DNA of 64,000 bases from Gremmenia infestans (Eukaryota; Ascomycota; Leotiomycetes; Helotiales; Hamatocanthoscyphaceae), in assembly GCA_032629725.1 (NCBI GenBank), contig JAFEVB010000007.1, forward strand, positions 1,302,001 to 1,366,000, written 5' to 3'. The notes beneath the pieces were generated by a model. That model made no database searches. It saw only the letters and a list, made by a program, of their open reading frames with translations, and was not told the DNA's origin. The first letter of the stretch is position 1, and each line of letters begins with the position of its first letter. Positions 10,048 to 21,800 of this stretch are shown in pieces. The translations under genes were made by a program, and so were the position numbers.

Positions 10048-10867
10048 GAATCGCTTGAGCGATCCTCGACAGCGACAGGAATTTAACTCATATCCCCGAG
10101 ACTACCACTACGATAATGACCTCGTCGATACCGACACCGGCAACCCTGAACTGCTGAGTTCAGGGTTATACCCGCGACGACGGTACAGTGATGCCAGAAA
10201 GCTTACCAACGATATGAATGCAGACCGTGATATGCCACGACCAAGAGGCATGGATGGGATGCGAGAATCGAGAAGAAGTGCGAGACCGGGTGTCCAATTC
10301 GCAAAACTGGAAAGAGCTGGCCTTCTTTCGTACCGGCCATGCGAAAGTTGTACCAAAGACTTGTGCTTGCGCACTTTGTACGACGATTTCTTGAAGGGTA
10401 CAATCACGATGTCAGAGCCATACGTGAGTACATCAAGGAAGAAGCTTTGGCTCTCATGTGGTAAGTGTTTCCTATCGCAAGGGTTCCTCTGCGAAAAGAT
10501 TCTGGACCTGATATGACTGGCCCCCCAAAATACCTACTCGCTCGTGATTCCTTCAAAGGAAAGTGATGCTAACTTTGCATTTGCTGCGAACAGGACTGCG
10601 AAGGTGACAGGAAAGAAAAATATAAGTGCTGTACGTGAAGACCACGACAACAGCAACGGAGAGCCTCGACAGTATGGCCAGGAATTTGCGGAAGAGAACA
10701 GGAAAGTTGCTCACGATCTGGACCGGACTTTGAGATCTACCATGAGAGAAGATGTCCAATCTCGCAGAAGCCCCATTCGTTTTGAGTTTGCTAAGCGCTT
10801 GCAGCAGAAGATCGAGACACCTAGTGGGCAAACTTTGGAACTTTTGGATTCAGCCGCGGAGGGGTGA
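10048..10867 (+). pseudogene. Hypothetical locus with clashing reading frames
   Basis: The last part is convincing: an intron with donor GTAAGT at 10461, a GCTAAC branch site and AG at 10593 joins a helical frame ending ...EEALALM to a charged 3' exon that stops at 10867. Upstream of about 10340, however, that frame hits a TGA, while a different frame beginning at ATG 10048 (MNRLSDPRQ..., very Arg/Asp-rich) is open as far as 10516. A third frame is also open at 10250-10390. The simplest reading is one gene with a frameshift near 10240-10340, or an unrecognised intron there. No domain is recognised. Confidence 0.35.
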
Positions 10868-12040
10868 ATATTGCGAGGCACTTGTGGAAGAGTTGGATTA
10901 TTTGAAGGCCTAATTGACCCAGGAAACGAGAGGAACAGAAAGTTGTACACGGCTGGTAGGGTCGAGGAGTATAAGGATGAAGGCAGCGAAGAGGATGAGT
11001 AGGGAGAGCTGGGAAGTCGGGATGTAGATGTTTTATTCGACCGGAAAGGCCTGTTCAAACAGGGGAGGATAAAGGACTGAAGATTCGAGATTGAGGTCTT
11101 GCGTGTATGATACAGGTGATGCCATTCGAGGTTCTTAGACCGAGGTCGGGTTCTGAAATCCGCCAAAGGAATTTGAGTCACAGGCCAAATTAGTAGTATC
11201 CTTTCTCGAACGAATTGCTGGACATAGCTTACCCGAAGAAAAAAATGGGTGAAGCGTCGTCCTCAACAGAGTAATCGGAATCGAATTGTACCAATCCCTC
11301 GGCCACAAGTGACCAAGAGACCAGCACGCTGCGTATTGCACTTAAGTGTCATGCCGTAGCACACACAATCTTCGCAACGGCTCTCCCATAGGAACAAGCA
11401 CACCCACTCTTCCCTGCAAGCAGATATATAGAAAGTGACCTGCCCTGCTTTTCTGATGCCAATTGCAGACGTGAGATCACGCCGAACCCTCGCGGGCAGA
11501 CCAGTCACTCTCCCCAGAGGAAGAGGACAAGGTGGATTTGAAGAGTACTCCGAATTTCTCATATGCATAGAGGCGATCTAATGAAAGATCTGATAATTGC
11601 GATCCGAGGGATCGCAACGTATCTGTTTGTAGCATAGAAACGCAGCGTTGAAGAGGACGACGCTTGGAGGGGAAGGAAAAGAGTTTAGGAAATAAAATAT
11701 AATCGTTTTGAGTGTGTAAAATGCACTTCTAGCTTTATTCGCTGGCCGTAGCTCACGTGTGATAACGGTCATATTACGGTTGCCGAAGTACATGGAATAG
11801 CATGGGCGACAGAGAAAGCACAGCTGGACTTAAAAGCAGCATTCGCTATGGCTGCTTTCAATGTCTCAACCCGCCTGACATATCCAAAATCAATGCCGCT
11901 TTTGTTTCCAGCACAGCCATTCTTGGCTCATAACTTGATGGCAAAACACCATGATGCGCAATGATCTTCTTCCCTTTCACAGACAACTTCGAACACAACA
12001 GCGTAATAAGGAAAAAGAGAAAGAGAAAGAAGAGAAAACC
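10868..12040. other. Intergenic, no supported gene
   Basis: Only short frames without domains. The final 100 bases, with an AAGAGAAAG-type purine tract just before ATG 12041, look like the promoter and leader of the zinc-ribbon gene. Confidence 0.45.
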
Positions 12041-12529
12041 ATGTGCTTTATTTTTACTTGCGGAGAAACAGGTACTCTACAAATGCTGAACTTATCTTTT
12101 TAGAACATTATACTGACATTCGATCTTAGAGTTCAAAAAGCAGTTGGCCGGCTATGACGGGGTATTATGTCAATGCCATAATTGTGTAAGTCCTCTTCAG
12201 TTTGGCAATCTGGATGAGAGAATATTGTATCTAACATGATTCAACAGGGCAATTACGCAGCGCGGGTCATAAAACGAAACCCATGGTTTACATTCTGCTT
12301 TGTACCAGTCGTACCACTTTCCATACATGGCTACGAAGATATCGTCTGCTCAATCTGCAATTTCGCTGAGCCCCTACAAAACCGCCAGGACGTCGTTGCG
12401 CAAATGAATGGAGGTGGGGGAGGAGCAGTGCCTTTACAACACCAGCCGCCACCGGGCGGAGGACCCCCACCGGGTTGGGGAGGAGCAGGAGGGGGCCCTA
12501 AACCACAGCAGAGTATGCAGTATGGATGA
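12041..12529 (+). CDS. Zinc-ribbon family small protein
   Basis: Three exons, 122 residues: 12041-12071, 12130-12185, 12248-12529. The first ATG gives MCFIFTCG, which matches the start of a conserved fungal zinc-ribbon family. Next come CQCHNCGN (two Cys pairs), RVIKRNPWFTFCFVPVVP (a hydrophobic aromatic stretch) and a second Cys pair VCSIC near residue 75. The C-terminal 40 residues are Gly/Pro/Gln-rich and probably disordered. Intron 2 has the branch CTAAC close to its AG. The family is widespread in filamentous fungi; its role is not established. Domain call confident, function unknown. Confidence 0.85.
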
Positions 12530-13181
12530 TATGTGCTCGCGCGGCAGGGGCCGGGGTACCGTAAGGCTGGTTTGTGGGATACTTGGGGATGTACGAAATA
12601 ATTGGAAGACGACGGCGCTCACTGTGATTTGATGATTGGGGCATAGGTGCATACAAGGCTCTTGGATGAGTCTGGCGTATGAAAGGGGAATTGCTGAGGC
12701 CTACAGCGAGATTACTTCCAGGAGTCTGGATCATAATGGACTCTGTTTCTGTGACCTGGCATATGCCATTGCCTATCTCTTTACTTTGGTTGTTTGATAT
12801 ATATTCTTGACGTCGATAGCTCAGTGAGCTTGTTCCAGGTTGGATCGATGCATGGTGTCCGGCGTCGAGCTATATACGAGGCTTCCACCAGCCGAAGAAG
12901 TTTTGTGAGGAAAGGAAGAAAGAGGCAGCCGTCATCTTGCTGAGGAGATAGTGGCTGGATGTGCTGCAAACTCAGAAGTACTGGGATCCAATGAAGATGT
13001 TGACGGAAGACTTTTTCCTTTCGTCCACCCGCAAAACTTTCCCCTCATGGGACGAACAAAAGCCCTTTCACCCTTGTCATGCACCTGTAAGATTCGGCTG
13101 GCTCCGGGATGGGGGTCTGATATTATATTGCATCTGCTAGTACAGTATGCTGGAAAAGGCGATGCTGCACGTATGCTGCGA
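12530..13181. other. Intergenic, no supported gene
   Basis: 3' region of the zinc-ribbon gene followed by non-coding sequence up to the MITE-like element. Confidence 0.45.
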
Positions 13182-13447
13182 CAGGGCCATATTGGCAAAT
13201 AGAATCTGGTTGTGCTGGATTGTGCCCAGATTGTCTCATGCAATCTGGGGCACTGTAACCGCGAATTTAGCGTGGTATAGCCTTCTCGGCCAGATTGTTC
13301 AGAAGCATACCTAACGTAATCTCGATTCTGGGATTGTGCTTTGGTATAATCAGGGTGGTGTTTGACAATGTGCCCTTTTAGCAAATATAATCTGGCGCGC
13401 GGGATTATGCCTAGATTATATTCAAATTCTATTTGCCAACGGCCCTG
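13182..13447. mobile_element. 266-bp MITE-like element with CAGGGCC ends
   Basis: The ends are inverted repeats: 13182 reads CAGGGCCATATTGGCAAATA and the complement of 13447 leftward reads CAGGGCCGTTGGCAAATAGA, identical after a 2-base gap over about 25 bases. The inside holds several copies, both ways round, of an AATCTGG/CCAGATT word. There is no coding frame. CAGGG ends fit hAT-type elements, but I do not see a clean 8-bp target duplication, so the superfamily is unsure. Confidence 0.7.
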
Positions 13448-13460
13448 AAGATGATTATGA

Positions 13461-13490
13461 TTATGTTTATGTTTATGTTTATGTTTATGT
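13461..13490. repeat. Hexamer (GTTTAT) microsatellite
   Basis: About four and a half tandem GTTTAT units immediately right of the MITE-like element. Confidence 0.85.
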
Positions 13491-14300
13491 ATACCTCTTA
13501 TTTTTTTTCTCAATTTCGTACTACAAGATAATCCCCAAATGACATCAAGAAATAGATGTAATGCTGATCTTGGCAATGTAAGATTAAGATTACTTGTATC
13601 TTGAGGGGTGGGAAGAACAACAAGGCAAGAGCTCATCTGTCATCCCATATCATTGATCTGATTGTGCAGATGACTCGAATTTCATGCCGAAACTTGGCCT
13701 CGGGGCGACGTTGCGGCAGCCGCCCTTTGCGATGTCGGGGAATTTTCAATCGGTTCTGGTGGTTGCCTACAGTACTGTAGATGAAAATCCGAGGCACATC
13801 AAATGATCCAATAAGAATTCAAAGCAAGACTTCTGGGGCTCATATAAGGTTTCTTTGCAGTAGTTCTACCGCTTCTACTGTACTGTACTGTATTCCTTAT
13901 CGCAGCTTTCAAGCATGCATGGTGTGGTTGTGAGTAGTCGACATTCTCCTTATCAAACCTGCTTCCCCACCAATTAAAGCTTCGGCTGGTGGACGCCTTG
14001 CAGATCCATCCTTACCCGAATAGGTATGGCGTATGACGTTCATCTCCTTGGTTAGATCCGGCCCCGCATGGCCCGCCCCTCTTTCCCCCCCCCGCCAGAG
14101 CTTTGGAGCTTTGACCGATAGCAGGGATGAGAGCTTTTCGATATCCATTACGAGAAGTCAACCCCTCGGAACCTTATCGCAAATTACTGCACTGAAATCA
14201 GACTGCATACGCTGCCCGACATATTGATGTGTTATGTCCGATGCCGCATCTATCATAGCTTTGATCTAGTTGCATAGGTAAGTTGACGTGCGTTTCCAGC

Positions 14301-14319
14301 TAAGGTAAGGTAAGGTAAG
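14301..14319. repeat. (TAAGG)n short tandem repeat
   Basis: Three TAAGG units plus TAAG, about 240 bases upstream of the urea transporter ATG. Confidence 0.8.
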
Positions 14320-14555
14320 ATCTATCGATGGGCCTGTAGGATGTATTTTTCTTTTTTCTCTCTTTCTCTTCTTTTCATTTTCTCTTCTCAGTTTCCCATT
14401 CCCCCTGCTCAATCTAAGTCGACTTCTAATTTGCTGGAGGTATATCAGCCTGCTGTGCTCCCCACATTGTGTCACCCACTTTGGTACAGTACAAGTCGCA
14501 GCCTTTAGAACCTTCACATTTCCTCGTTGCTTAATCCAACTATACCATTCCAAAC

Positions 14556-16829
14556 ATGCCCATCTCTCCACCGCTCAGCGTTGGTTGGGGATATGGCATT
14601 GTGCTTGGTCTGGGTGCTGTTTTTGCCTTTGGCATGGTAAGCTTCGCTGCTGCCCGTCATTTAAAAGGTTCAAATGGCTAATTGAGAAACAGATCCTCGT
14701 CACCTGGGTCCTCAAACGATACAACAATGAACTCCAAACTTCCGAGATGTTCAGTACAGCTGGAAGAACAGTGAAGTCTGGGCTGGTGGCATCTGCAGTC
14801 GTCTCCTCATGGACTTGGGCAGCTACTCTTCTGCAAAGCTCTGGGATTGCATATAGATATGGAGTGTCTGGACCCTTCTGGTACGCCAGTGGAGCTACCG
14901 TACAAATTTTGCTTTTCGCAACCATTGCCATTGAGTTGAAAAGAAGAGCTCCAAATGCTCATGTGAGTTCTACACAGCTCGGTTGAGACAAAAAAACTGA
15001 CCACTTTAGACATTCCTCGAGGTCATCAGAGCTAGATATGGCACATACGCACATATCACCTTCACCGTGTTTGGCTTAATGACTAACATTCTCGTCACTG
15101 CCATGTTGTTGACAGGAGGCTCTGCGGTCGTGTCATCCTTGACGGGAATGCCAACACCAGCAGCTTGTTTCCTGCTTCCATTGGGTGTTGTCATGTATAC
15201 CATGTTTGGAGGTATCAAGGCCACATTCTTGACTGATTGGGTCCACACTTTTATCCTCCTGATCATCATCATAATTTTCTCCTTCACTACCTACGCCACA
15301 AGCCCACTCCTCGGCTCACCTAGCAAGGTTTTCGATCTTTTAGTCCAGGCTGCAGCTGATCACCCAGTCGACGGCAATGCGGGGGGAAGCTATCTGACCA
15401 TGAAATCCACCCAAGGTGCTATCTTCTTCGTCATCAACATTGTTGGTAATTTTGGAACGTAAGTCACATGGCAATCACAATCCCTATTCGTTGCTGACAA
15501 TTAAAGCGTGTTTCTGGACAATGGTTACTACAACAAAGCTATTGCTGCTTCCCCAGTCCATGCCCTCCCAGGTTACATCATGGGTGGGATCTCATGGTTC
15601 GCCATCCCCTGGCTGATGGCTACGACCTGCGGTCTCGCTGCTTTGGCTCTTGAAGGGAACCCGGCTTTTCCTACCTATCCCAACCGAATGTTAGAGGCTG
15701 ACGTCTCTGCTGGTCTTGTTGTTCCTTATGCAGCCGTGGCACTTCTCGGGGGTGGCGGTGCGGTTGCTGTACTTCTCATTGTATTCATGGCTGTCACATC
15801 TGCCAGTTCTGCTGAGCTGATCGCTGTCTCATCGATCTTCACTTATGATATCTACCAGACCTATTTCAACCCGGCCGCCAGTGGTAAAAAGTTGATTTAT
15901 ATGTCACATGCAATGGTTATTAGTTTCGGATTATTCATGGCAGCTTTCTCGACAGGCCGTAAGTGCACCCCCTTCTCCTAAATTACCTCCGCTGACTCCC
16001 AATAGTCTACTACGCTGGTATCTCTATGGGATATCTCTATGTAATGATGGGCGTCATCATCTCATCCGCTGTCATTCCCGCCACCTTGACCATTATGTGG
16101 GCTGGTCACAACGCATGGGCCGCAACACTGACCCCTCCCCTGGGACTCGGCTGCGCCCTAATCGCATGGCTCGTTACGGCCAAGAAGACCTGCGGCTCCC
16201 TGACCGTTGAATGTACTGGCAGCAACAACCCCATGCTAGCAGGCAATGTCATGGCTCTCCTATCTCCTCTGATCTTCACACCGCTCTTCACGCTCATCTT
16301 CGGAGTCGCGCACTACGACTGGGCATCCATGATGGCTATCCGCAAGGGCGATGACCACGATCTGGCTGCTTCAGCGCACATGGACCTAGAACTTGTGCCG
16401 GGAGAGACAAGCCACAGCGCGAATGAAGAAGCAGTCGAACAAAGCAAACTCTTGCGTGCGTCCAACATTGCGAAGATCACAACTGTTGTGCTTACGTTAG
16501 CTCTTCTTATCCTGTGGCCAATGCCTATGTACGGTACCGGCTACATTTTCTCCAAAGGCTTCTTCACGGGCTGGGTTGTTGTTGGAATAATCTGGATCTT
16601 CGGAAGCCTTCTGTGCGTGGGCGTTTACCCTGTATTTGAGGGCCGTAAGGATTTGTGGTTTACGATGAAGGCTATTTATCTCGATATCACGGGCAAGAAG
16701 CACCCGAGTTCGTATCACACTTCCGAGGCTACGTATGTTGAGGGCAAGGATGCGAAAGGGGACGGCGGCGTTGAAACGCCGCCTAGCAAGGAGGCCACTA
16801 TTGGTGAAGAGAAAATTGCTTCGCAGTAG
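14556..16829 (+). CDS. DUR3-type urea active transporter
   Basis: Five exons, 691 residues: 14556-14636, 14693-14962, 15010-15458, 15507-15958, 16006-16829; every join keeps frame. The product is a many-spanning membrane protein of the sodium:solute symporter family and matches fungal DUR3 from start to end: an N-terminal GWGYGIVLGLGAVFA helix, WTWAATLLQSS in an early helix, GGSAVVSSLTGMPTPAACFLLP, the FLDNGYYNKAIAA region, an Ala/Gly-rich segment with VTSASSAELIAVSSI, and a C-terminal hydrophilic tail rich in Glu/Lys. Fungal DUR3 proteins import urea (and in yeast polyamines) with protons at the plasma membrane under nitrogen limitation. Length is typical. No urea amidolyase or other nitrogen gene is adjacent. 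Confidence 0.92.
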
Positions 16830-17992
16830 GTACTGTATTTATTCGTGGGAGCTAATTGAGACATGTTTGCTATTTTGGATTTAGTCACGGAAGATACCTT
16901 GGGTTTGATTTGATTGTTATATATATATATATTGATAGAAAGAATGTTGTGTTTCTAATCTATATATGATTGAGAATTTCTGCTCGTTTTTAATTCCATC
17001 TATCCGAGACCGCGGGTAGTCTCGAAGAAACTAGCCTGGGGAAGTAATTCTGGTGGGTGTTCTATTGCGCCTGGAGAGCCCCAAAGGAAGATGTTAGACT
17101 AAGCGGACCGAATTTCTTCGACACCTACTTTCCAAGTTCTTAACGGTCGTTCTATGCTCTTCGGCATCTTGATCCCTTCTCGCGCGCCAATATTTCACTC
17201 ACACTTACTAATTTCGAACCTTAGGACCCAGGAAAGTGGTACCTCCTTGCCAACACCGTATAATACATTAGGCTCGAAATAACTTTGAGTCGTACCGTTG
17301 TAATCATGCTCGTAGTGGGGTCCTCTGGCTTTAGAGGATGATATCCGTTTGCCTCGATTTCCGTTCCGTTTGGGATAGCAGGAGAAAGCTTTAAAGATTG
17401 AGCAAGATGCCGCAGTTGCTTTTGATGGTGTCTGGTCCACTTGGCGCAGAATCATGGCTTTGCTATAAAGTGGACAGTTACTCACCAGTCGTCCTTCCTA
17501 CCCTCCCAGAACCAGCTCAATGAGCGAATGAGGCTGGCGATATACGGAGTAACGAGATATTCTATGTGCTGCCTTTGGAATTGAGGGGGCTGGAATTCGG
17601 GAAGTAGAAGGACTGCTGGTTGTTTCGAGATTAGAAAGGCGTGAACTGTCTGAGAGAGACGTCCGGATATGCTTTGTTCGATTCAGGGGTAGCGAGGGTA
17701 AAAACTAACCTCTTTAGGCAGGTGGGGTGGGTGGGGGTATGCTGGACATTGGAAGTTGAGGAATCACTTTCAATGGAAATGGACGAGAGAGATGTCATAG
17801 TAAAATTCTTTAATGAAATTCTAGACAGTCTCAAGGACCCCTCTTTCTATAATGCAGCGAAGTGGGAGGCATCAACCCATCGCTCCAATCCATTCGTAAC
17901 ATCATTATCGTAACTCGTAACCAAGTGCACCGTGACTCCATCGCTTAAAGGAAACCAATTCTCTCATATAACCAAACAATAAACCCCATCTA
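16830..17992. other. Intergenic, no supported gene
   Basis: Includes the 3' region of the urea transporter with a (TA)n run near 16918-16932. A plus-strand frame around 17760-17913 contains a short acidic helical stretch but has no usable start or splice structure. Confidence 0.4.
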
Positions 17993-18868
17993 TCAAAACT
18001 CATACGTCCATGATTTTCCAAGTCCCTCACTAGTTCCCTGTGGCGCAGGGCCCAAAAAACCCCGTGTGCCAGTTGGAGCCGTGGTAGTCACAGGTCTCAA
18101 TCGGATCCAACCCTTTCTGAAACAATCAATAAATCTGACCCTCTCAACCTTGTCGAAATCCAAATATAAGGCTTGGCAAAGGTCTTTGCGTTCTTGGACG
18201 GTGATGAAGTGCCTGTTCGCAAACTCCAGACCCATTCCAATTTCCCGACCAAGATCAAGTTTGTGGCTCATCTGATGACTTCTCCAGTACTTTTCGATCG
18301 CTAACGCTATGTGTTGCCACGGAAGGCAATGACCTGTGGGTCCAAATTGAGCATGGCTGCTAGGTTTCGTGAATAGCTCAAGATGCGCATGGCACATCTC
18401 GTGCAATAATGTGTTCAAATAATGGTAGAACAGCTCCTTGAACGGCTTGAGCTGCTTGAACGGCTTGCGGCGGGATTGCTCATATATTAACACTGAGCAA
18501 TGTGGCTTTTCGATACCATTGACTACTTCCCCTGGTAGAATTACCTCCCCAAAAGCTTGCTTATTCCACCTTCTATCACCCAATAGTATGAAGAGGACCT
18601 CGCAGTTTTCTAGGGTGAGGCTCCCACCAAAGATTTGGCGGCTCAGAAACCTAAATAAGTTCTTGTATAAGGGTCCGAATTCATCTTTGCGATGTGGTGT
18701 CTGCATAAGGAGTATATGATAGTTACGTATAGAGTTTAGTTGGGCTATTTCCGACAGGTTGAACGGACGACGAAGAGCTTGTTCAACGCTTCGAACCATT
18801 TCCTCAACTGTGTGACTCAATGGGATCATAGGAACAGTATTCGAACGGGCATTAGTGCGACTTTTCAT
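17993..18868 (-). CDS. SprT-like zinc metalloprotease-type protein
   Basis: 291 residues from ATG 18868. A zinc-protease signature HEMCH starts at residue 156 (His156, Glu157, His160), and a downstream GHCLPW gives a likely third ligand at His180 followed by a helix, the arrangement of SprT-like domains. The preceding part is alpha/beta with LENCEVLFILLGD. The frame stays open upstream of the ATG to an AG acceptor ending at 18968, and those 33 extra codons look protein-like, so a further 5' exon is possible; I could not find one in phase. SprT-like proteins include DNA-protein crosslink proteases, but this one lacks visible DNA-repair add-on domains, so only the fold is claimed. A second, distinct family member lies at 60974-61856. 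Confidence 0.7.
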   Translation of the reverse strand: MKSRTNARSNTVPMIPLSHTVEEMVRSVEQALRRPFNLSEIAQLNSIRNYHILLMQTPHRKDEFGPLYKNLFRFLSRQIFGGSLTLENCEVLFILLGDRRWNKQAFGEVILPGEVVNGIEKPHCSVLIYEQSRRKPFKQLKPFKELFYHYLNTLLHEMCHAHLELFTKPSSHAQFGPTGHCLPWQHIALAIEKYWRSHQMSHKLDLGREIGMGLEFANRHFITVQERKDLCQALYLDFDKVERVRFIDCFRKGWIRLRPVTTTAPTGTRGFLGPAPQGTSEGLGKSWTYEF

Positions 18869-21800
18869 CGTGAGGAACTTTTGACCGTAGTCGATGATCG
18901 TAACTCGAATTCCGGGGAAAACGCGCAAACAGAATGCGTCAAGGGGTGGGTAGGTATCGAAGGATTTCTGAAAAAATTAGACTATATAAACAAGTAGGCA
19001 GTGCCTGATATTCATACCGTGAGTGCTCAAGCAAGTGGAACAATGTCTCGTCCCTGCGGTGGATGTGTCGTTGGTGGTTCTGAAGTGGAGGGGTACGTAC
19101 TCTCTTTGTTATGATGAAGAGATGGGTGTAGCGGGATCGACGACGGCTAGAGTTTGGAGATTGGAGAGCGTAAGAAAGGAAGGGCAGAGTAAGAAGCCCC
19201 AAGGCTTTGAGGAGGCTCTTGATGATCTTGAGACCTTTGTAGATGAAATTCTCGTGAGTGCGTTCGGACTTCTGAGCTCGCGGAGGAGCTTGACGTCGTC
19301 GAATCGAGGGGATCAAAAGAGTTGACGCTCCCTGTCTATAGTCTCAGTCAGTACTACGTATCAGTGAGATATATCACAGTTTAGGTAACGCAGGGTGGTC
19401 TTACCAATTCAAGAGTACCAGAATTTGGGTCAAAGGAATTTGTGAAGACGTGTTGCTTGAAAATTGTTTGTGGGGGGGCTTAAGCTAGTGGCAGCAGGAA
19501 AGATGTGAAGGACAGGGGTGGCGGTAGGCGGGGTGATGTGGAAGACAGTCTAGCTCTCTATCAGACACGCGGAGAGGCATTCCAAGAAGCATACACATTT
19601 TGTTTCTATTCGGCCATCTTTATAAGACTTGCAGCTTGCAAACACCCCTTTCTCCTGTCTTCAATTGCACTTTTATTAGTATTACTCGTCCTGAACAAGC
19701 CGTAGCCATCGATGCAGCAGCTTCAAGTCTCCTTTTGCACCAACCCCGCCATAAGCTGCCCCCGTCATACTACGCAACCAACTGAAGTCGATAAGTCCTC
19801 AATCAGAGCAGTCAGCAACCAGCGCTGTCAACAACGGACTTGCCGCGCATACTCAGACCAAGTCCCGTAAGGAAAGCTTTCGCCAAACAGCCAAGTCAGG
19901 ATATGATTCGGTTCTCGACATTCGCTGCCCAACTTCTCGTGGCAGATCTTCTCACCCCAGAGGAAGAACTGGCCGCCAACGGAGTTTATGAGATGGCTCG
20001 TAGTCTGGGGGGATACTGGTAAGTCTGCAGAAGATATTCTTGTCGTCAACTCTGGCAGGGGTGGTGGATTCTTGGAAAGGTACTCAGGGGCTGAGTTGAG
20101 GCTCGACTTGAGCCTTTATGCTCCTATCAAGCGCCGCCCCAATAAAATTACTGGAATGGAGTGGAAATATCTCTTTGGTTCCCCTTTATCATGAAGTGGC
20201 CGTCTTTATGGCATTAAAGGCTCACTTCGCTGTCAAAGGAGTTTTCAGAAGGAATTCCTGGGTATGCAGTCTCCCTTTTTAAAAACAGTCTTTCTTCTAT
20301 CATGCAATCGATCTTTCTTCATCACACGTAGGAACCTCCACTTCAGGCTCAATGTGCTAATTGTTGAGGAAACAGATCATTGAAAATACCACACGCAAAA
20401 AACTGACAATAACGAATCATCACCACACCCTCGAACCTCCTCCCCTCGTTCCTTCAACGCCTAGATACAGAATAATCCACGCAGCTCCAAGTAGCTTTAG
20501 CCAAGCGTCGCATTATGCAGCTCGCATTACTTGTACAATTGGAAATGAAGATCGCAGAACAGTTGTTTGAACTCAGGTTCGGCGGCTCGTGGCATTCTAC
20601 CACAAAAGCACAACTTGATGATGGGCTTGTTGCTTTTTGCTGGAGGCAGGCAGGCACAACAGAGTATAAGACATTGGCTTGGTGTGGCAGGAATTAAACT
20701 TAGATGAGAGTTTGGAACACCTTCACTGGTGTACTCTATCTAGACATTTCTAAGTCTAGTGACTTGCGATTCAAGGGTACATAGTTGGGTGACCATTACT
20801 AAAGGCACGGTTTTGCTGAAATGGCAGAAGAGTTGGCGACTAGCCCTTAGAGGTCAGACAACCTGCAAAACAAACATTGGCTGGCGAAAGTACTGTGTAC
20901 TAAGAAGCTGGGATATTGCAAGCATTAGACAGAACATTGTCCCATCTACGTTGAAGTCTCAACCTAGTACGCATGGCGGGACTAAATAGCATCGCGGAGT
21001 ACGCCAAAAGTTTTCAAATTGAGTTGCAAATCAAGTGGATAAGCTTCTCAAAGGCGGACGAAAGTCACTGGAGTCGCAATACTTGCAACATCATGGATTA
21101 TGAAATGAAATGAGTTGGAGTAAATAGTCTCATTATGAGGCCACTTCGTGCCTTTTCTGATCCTCGGGCTTGAAACCTAGTCTAGACTTCTGTTCGAGGA
21201 CATCGATAGAGTGAAAAGGGCGCAAAGAGAGCAGAGAGCTTAGGATGAGAAACAAGCAAATCAGCAAGGCCGCACAGAAAGATCTCATGAGATTCATTTT
21301 CACAGCCATAGTTTCTAGAAATGTTCTCAGGATATCACTCCATGGCCAGCGCCATGCTAGTAGAGGCATCGATTAAAGGACGTTCAGTTCCCAGTGGGGC
21401 AATAGACTGACTGCTATTGATGGTAGAGGAAGGAAGGAGAATTAAACATAGACTGCTCTGAAGTGACAGATTGGTGGCAATGCCAGTTTCATCGACCCCA
21501 GTAGGGTATCATCAACTTAGGTGGTCCTTATACGAGTACATGTAGCTTAGGAAGATCGTCTCGAAGGCAGTCTGCGCTCGTAACGCAGAAAGACGAAGGT
21601 AGGAGCGAAGCCCTCACTCGGAATTTTAAGATGAGGGACTTTCAAGTCCTAGAATCTCGTTCGGAGTCGTTCAACTTATTGGTAGATCTGCATACTAGGG
21701 GGATCCAACCGTGGGCTATGGTGTAGTGCTGCTTGTAATTTTTGTTTTGCTTTTTGTTGATTGAACATCGAGGGCGTGGTGACGCTGGGATGGGACCGAA

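Larger units (their letters stand above)
13448..14555. other. Intergenic; includes DUR3 upstream region
   Basis: Starts with a TTTATG-type hexamer repeat (about 13461-13490). Around 13870-13890 is a short CTGTACTGTA repeat, and at 14301-14319 a TAAGG repeat. The last 400 bases should contain the promoter of the urea transporter; GATA cores are present on both strands but no more often than chance would give. Confidence 0.4.

Noticed and set aside
12932..13636. 234-codon minus-strand frame
   Set aside because: Spans the MITE-like element and the hexamer repeat (His-Lys run), so it is chance reading of repeats.
14156..14555. GATA sites upstream of the urea transporter as evidence of nitrogen control
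   Set aside because: About four GATA cores in 400 bases is near the chance rate for both strands.
19840..20022. Plus frame ending at a GTAAGT donor
   Set aside because: No ATG in a sensible place and no downstream exon found in phase.
21540..21680. Possible tRNA-like folding near 21.6 kb
   Set aside because: No complete cloverleaf or T-arm consensus could be drawn.
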